Source: ENR-C20 sp942493145
GTDB taxonomy: Bacteria; Bacillota; Clostridia; Acetivibrionales; DTU013
Length of the DNA stretch: 64,000 nt
Reading direction: 5' to 3'
NCBI GenBank assembly: GCA_942493145.1
Contig: OW818679.1
Span: 2,480,001-2,544,000 of the forward strand
Part shown: positions 60,675-64,000 of the stretch, piece after piece
Layout: every line of letters begins with the position of its first letter
Position numbering within the stretch: position 1 is the stretch's first letter
Notes under the pieces: model-generated
What the model was told of the DNA's origin: nothing
What the model saw: the letters and a program-made list of their open reading frames with translations, nothing else
Databases searched by the model: none
Position numbers and translations under genes: made by a program

Positions 60675-62963
60675 TCAACTTAACTTAACTACTTTAAATG
60701 TGCCTTCCAGGCCTTCCCGGGAGTTTGGTCCCACATAGACCTTGAAGTCGCCGGGTTCAACGATATAATCCAGGTTTTCGTCATGATACCCCAGATCTTT
60801 TACCTTCAAGTCAAAGTGCACCTTCCGGGTTTCACCCGGCTTCAGGGCAATCTTCCTGAAGCCCTTCAGTTCCCTGACCGGCCTAACCCTCGCTCCAACC
60901 AGGTCTGTTACATAAAGCTGCACGACCTCTTCCCCGAAGACCTTGCCGGTATTCGTGACATCGGCCTCCACAGAAACGGTTCCGTCCGGCGACGTAACCT
61001 CCAGCAAGGTACCGTCCGGCAGGGAACCTGTTATTTTGACTCCTCCGGCCAGGATTTCAACAGGCTCTACCTTGAGGTTTTCATATCTGAAGCTGGTGTA
61101 GCTGAGGCCAAACCCGAAAGGATACAACGGTTCCGCCGGTCCATCTATATACTTGGATGAGAACCTGATCATCCCTGACGGCCTTCCCGTCATGGGATGG
61201 TTGTAATAGACAGGCACCTGCCCGACTGAATATGGGAATGTGGCAGTGAGCTTTCCGCTTGGGTTATAGTCACCGAATAATATATCAGCGATGGCATTCC
61301 CACCTTGTATACCCAGCTGCCATGCTTCCACAATGGCGGAAGCATTTTCGGCAGTCCAGGGTATGGAAAGCGGCCTGCCGTTTATCAGCACCACGATCAA
61401 TGGTTTTCCTGTTTCCTTCAGGATCTTCAGCAGCTCCTCCTGCCTGCCCGGAAGGGACAGGTCCATGCGGCTGCCCGCTTCCCCGCTCATGTCGGAACTC
61501 TCACCGACGACAGCCACGATTACATCCGATTGTTCCGCAACCTCTTTGGCCTTGACGAAACCATCTGTATCAGTGCCAAGTATTTCACACCCTTTGGCAT
61601 ACAAAACCTCAGTCTTGTCGCTTAAAGCGGAATGGATTCCCTCAAGCACCGTAACCACATCCCCTGCATTTGCCGATATCGCCCAGCAGCCCAGCAGCCC
61701 ATCCCTGTTGTCAGCCAGCGGTCCTATGACTGCGATTTTCCTAATTTCCTTTTTAAGAGGAAGGGTCCCGTTTTCATTCCTAAGCAGCACAATAGAGCGT
61801 TTCGCAGCTTCTCGCGCCATTTCCACATGCTTTGTAGCCAGGATTGTCTGAGCTTCCTTTTCGGTATCGGTACGGTAAGGGTTATAGAACAGACCAAGTT
61901 TGAATTTGATTCTTAATACCCTTCTGACCGCTTCGTCCAATTCTTCCTGAGAAATTTCACCTTCAGAAACGAGAGCCGGCAGATTCTCCCGGTAGGTGCC
62001 GTGGCTCATATCCATTTCCACCCCGGCCAGAAGGGCGTTCCTGACTGCTTCCCTGTTGTCCGCGGAGTGTCCGTGCACGACACATTCCGCAATGGAATTA
62101 GCATCACTGACGACAAAGCCTTCAAAACCGAACCGGTCCCTGAGTACTGTCTTTAAAAGGTATTCGTTAGATGAGCAGGGGACGCCGTTCAAGTCGTTGA
62201 AGGAGCACATGAAGGTGGCGGCTCCGGCCTTTGCCGCGGCCTCAAAGGGAGGCAGGTAAATATCGTGAAGCATCTGCAGCGACATGTCTACCGTATTGTA
62301 ATCCCTTCCGCCGATTGCAGCCCCATAAGCTGCATAATGTTTCGGGCATGAAAGGATGTTTTCAGGGTCTGAAAGCTCCTTGCCCTGAAAGCCCTCTACC
62401 CTTGCAGCCGCCATAAAACTACCCAGGTAAGTATCCTCCCCGGACCCTTCTGCGATTCTGCCCCATCGGGGGTCTCTGGCTATATCCACCATGGGGGCGA
62501 AGGTCCAGTGAATACCGGCTGCTGCAGCCTCTTTGGCCGCTATGGCTGCTGTCTTTCGAGCAAGCTCAGGTTCCCAGCTGCATGACTCTGCCAGAGGAAT
62601 GGGGAATATGGTCCTGAAGCCGTGTATGACATCCAGACCGAAAAGCACCGGAATCCCCAGTCTCGACTCTTCAACGGCAATCCTTTGCAGCTCATTTGCC
62701 TTTTCCGCGTTGCTGATGCCTCCAAGGGAGCCGATTATGCCCTGGCGAATCTCTTCCTCATGATAATCGCGGGGCAGCTTTTCAAACTCCTGCACGGACA
62801 TTTCTCCATCGACCAGCTTTTGTATGATTTCATCCACGGTCATGTCAAAAGTTCCGAATATGGAGGGTGATATCTGTGTGAGCTGGCCCACCTTTTCCTC
62901 CAGTGTCATTTTCCCAAGGAGATCGTCTATCCTTTTTTCTGTATCATAGTTTATAAGTTTCAT
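60675..62963 (-). CDS. GH3 beta-glucosidase/beta-xylosidase
   Basis: A 762-residue GH3 enzyme with the three-domain layout. The N-terminal barrel holds the nucleophile Asp in GFVVSDANSIAE and the KHYAAYGAAIGGRDYN substrate loop; the alpha/beta sandwich holds VVGESSDMSGEAGSRMDL; a fibronectin-III-like C-terminal domain ends in DFKVYVGPNSRE. The ATG at 62963 has AGGAGAG 8 nt upstream. No signal peptide, so it acts in the cytosol. The upstream 272-nt gap carries a REP-like palindrome. Confidence 0.94.
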   Translation of the reverse strand: MKLINYDTEKRIDDLLGKMTLEEKVGQLTQISPSIFGTFDMTVDEIIQKLVDGEMSVQEFEKLPRDYHEEEIRQGIIGSLGGISNAEKANELQRIAVEESRLGIPVLFGLDVIHGFRTIFPIPLAESCSWEPELARKTAAIAAKEAAAAGIHWTFAPMVDIARDPRWGRIAEGSGEDTYLGSFMAAARVEGFQGKELSDPENILSCPKHYAAYGAAIGGRDYNTVDMSLQMLHDIYLPPFEAAAKAGAATFMCSFNDLNGVPCSSNEYLLKTVLRDRFGFEGFVVSDANSIAECVVHGHSADNREAVRNALLAGVEMDMSHGTYRENLPALVSEGEISQEELDEAVRRVLRIKFKLGLFYNPYRTDTEKEAQTILATKHVEMAREAAKRSIVLLRNENGTLPLKKEIRKIAVIGPLADNRDGLLGCWAISANAGDVVTVLEGIHSALSDKTEVLYAKGCEILGTDTDGFVKAKEVAEQSDVIVAVVGESSDMSGEAGSRMDLSLPGRQEELLKILKETGKPLIVVLINGRPLSIPWTAENASAIVEAWQLGIQGGNAIADILFGDYNPSGKLTATFPYSVGQVPVYYNHPMTGRPSGMIRFSSKYIDGPAEPLYPFGFGLSYTSFRYENLKVEPVEILAGGVKITGSLPDGTLLEVTSPDGTVSVEADVTNTGKVFGEEVVQLYVTDLVGARVRPVRELKGFRKIALKPGETRKVHFDLKVKDLGYHDENLDYIVEPGDFKVYVGPNSREGLEGTFKVVKLS

Positions 62964-63094
62964 TGAATAATCTCTCCTAAATCTGAATATAAAAATGCCT
63001 ATCCTCATTTTACTTTTTATGGTTGTACCCGTTCTGCCCCGTTTTGAACTTAAGACTGTCACTTTTCAAACCATTAAAACGATGATGACATAGT

Positions 63095-63148
63095 GGGGAC
63101 GGTTCTCAATCAGCCCTTTTTAGTGTTGGCTAATTGAGAACCACCCCC
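63095..63148. repeat. REP-like palindrome upstream of GH3
   Basis: Arms 63095-63115 (GGGGACGGTTCTCAAT start) and 63128-63148 pair at 18 of 21 positions around a 12-nt loop. Same GGGGAnGGTTCT beginning as the palindrome at 30889. Confidence 0.75.
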
Positions 63149-63235
63149 GCTCTTCCGAAATGCAGAAATAAGAAGCATCCCTTTTCCTGCCCTATTCTGC
63201 CAGATAGACGGGTGTTTATTGCTGCTATCGTAGTC

Positions 63236-64000
63236 TTATTCAGGCTTAACCGATTCATTTCCCGGTTTCATATAACCGCTTGCGTCATTATCCAGCACAA
63301 GGATCCAATCGTTTTTTGCACCACATGTCGGAGTTGTAACAGAAATAGTATCTTTCCGGTCATAAACAGCAAAAGGTTCTATTGTGGTTTTTCCAATGCT
63401 GTCATAGCACCTGCCGTCACGTGGATTGAACCACCATGCATTGATCCTGTCTCCATTAAGCCTCAACAAATCTACATCCTCAGTTCCACCGCACGTAAGA
63501 TAAACTAAAGCAAAGCTGCCCTCGCTATCGAGGCAAGCCTGTCTATGGTTTTCTAAACACCCTTCAGGACAGTTATGATTGTGGTTAATGATCTCCTGGC
63601 AGGGACGGACCCGGTAAAACGGGCGTGAGTCGATGATATCCCTCAATATCTTCATTTGCCTTGCTCCTGGCCTGTCAAGTGCTTCACGCCATGTGTACGG
63701 AAGGGGCGGAAATGGAAGATGCGGGATGCTCCTCTCCTCATTCAGCATGCACCATACACAGGAATGTCCATAGGTATGACCGAAGGAACCGGCAAACAGG
63801 GACCAGTATGCCCTGCGTCTTACTGCCCAGTCATCATGTAACGGTGAATCCGGTGCGAAGCCGTTTGGCATATCCTCATAGTTCGGCTCCCCGTCAAAAA
63901 CAGGCTTCGCAGGGATCCTCCCATAATCAGCAGCCACCTGAAGGTAGCTGCATACCGAACCATTATGTCCGGACTGCAGCATGTTGAAGGCTATCCATGC
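63236..64000 (-). CDS. DUF4038/GH140-like glycosidase, 5' end outside the window
   Basis: The frame stays open to the window edge (WIAFNMLQSGHNG at 63970-64000), so the N-terminal part is missing. KPVFDGEPNYEDMPNGF and SFGHTYGHSCVWCM are typical of the DUF4038 barrel that contains apiosidases of GH140; the C-terminal 100 residues form the small collagen-binding-like beta domain (INAWWFNPRDGRCYDSIG). At least 254 residues are seen. Whether it is an apiosidase needs the missing part. It heads the visible minus run with GH3 and GH43. Confidence 0.8.
   Translation of the reverse strand, partial: AWIAFNMLQSGHNGSVCSYLQVAADYGRIPAKPVFDGEPNYEDMPNGFAPDSPLHDDWAVRRRAYWSLFAGSFGHTYGHSCVWCMLNEERSIPHLPFPPLPYTWREALDRPGARQMKILRDIIDSRPFYRVRPCQEIINHNHNCPEGCLENHRQACLDSEGSFALVYLTCGGTEDVDLLRLNGDRINAWWFNPRDGRCYDSIGKTTIEPFAVYDRKDTISVTTPTCGAKNDWILVLDNDASGYMKPGNESVKPE

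Noticed and set aside
1..64000. tRNA genes, rRNA genes and CRISPR arrays
   Set aside because: No cloverleaf with a proper T-loop, no rRNA strings and no regularly spaced direct repeats were seen in reading the window.

Overview
The window reads as chromosomal DNA of an anaerobic, endospore-forming member of the Clostridia (Firmicutes). This rests on a SpoIIP sporulation hydrolase, HrcA/CIRCE heat-shock control, a T-box leader on hisS-aspS, a PerR-like regulator with rubrerythrin, pyruvate phosphate dikinase, and a very large 2-hydroxyacyl-CoA-dehydratase-type activase. Species cannot be named from the sequence alone.

Layout. 0.2-9 kb: ppdK, a GNAT acetyltransferase and a membrane protein, then glyS, coaBC, rpoZ, remA and yicC. 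8.6-22.6 kb: a conserved core on the minus strand (cheY-like, rsmE, prmA, dnaJ, dnaK, grpE, hrcA, hemW, lepA, spoIIP) with a few unknown genes between. 22.7-24 kb: a small membrane peptide and the perR-like/rubrerythrin pair behind two Per-box-like sites. 24.1-25.75 kb: a 1664-bp ISL3-family insertion sequence with a frameshifted transposase, an 8-bp target duplication, and a structured repeat as passenger. 25.8-34.9 kb: the activase, lepB (apparent ACG start), aspS and hisS with T-box.

35-64 kb is an accessory catabolic island. It holds four copies of a two-part enzyme resembling bacterial C-glycoside deglycosidases: a TIM-barrel alpha subunit plus a small DUF6379-like beta subunit, three as gene pairs and one as a single fused protein. 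With them are three Gfo/Idh/MocA oxidoreductases, a short-chain dehydrogenase, a sugar isomerase/epimerase, a hexokinase and a LacI regulator. A second minus-strand run holds an ABC importer of the LplB/YtcP type without its ATPase, GH43, GH3, GH106-like and GH140/DUF4038-like glycosidases, two nitroreductases and an iron-sulfur-flavoprotein-like reductase. None of the complete glycosidases has a signal peptide. The picture is import of intact decorated plant glycosides, trimming in the cytoplasm, oxidation of the last sugar and elimination from the aglycone. Two divergent promoters at 46.4-46.6 kb each carry a 14-bp LacI-type palindrome.

The most novel item is a dispersed structured element found three times (4151-4242, 25404-25636, 50183-50506). 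All copies have the same orientation and follow plus-strand genes. Their arms differ between copies yet stay complementary within each copy, and inner helices show compensatory changes, as expected of a structured RNA. Several REP-like palindromes and a MITE-like hairpin also lie in the intergenic spaces. No tRNA, rRNA or CRISPR array was found.
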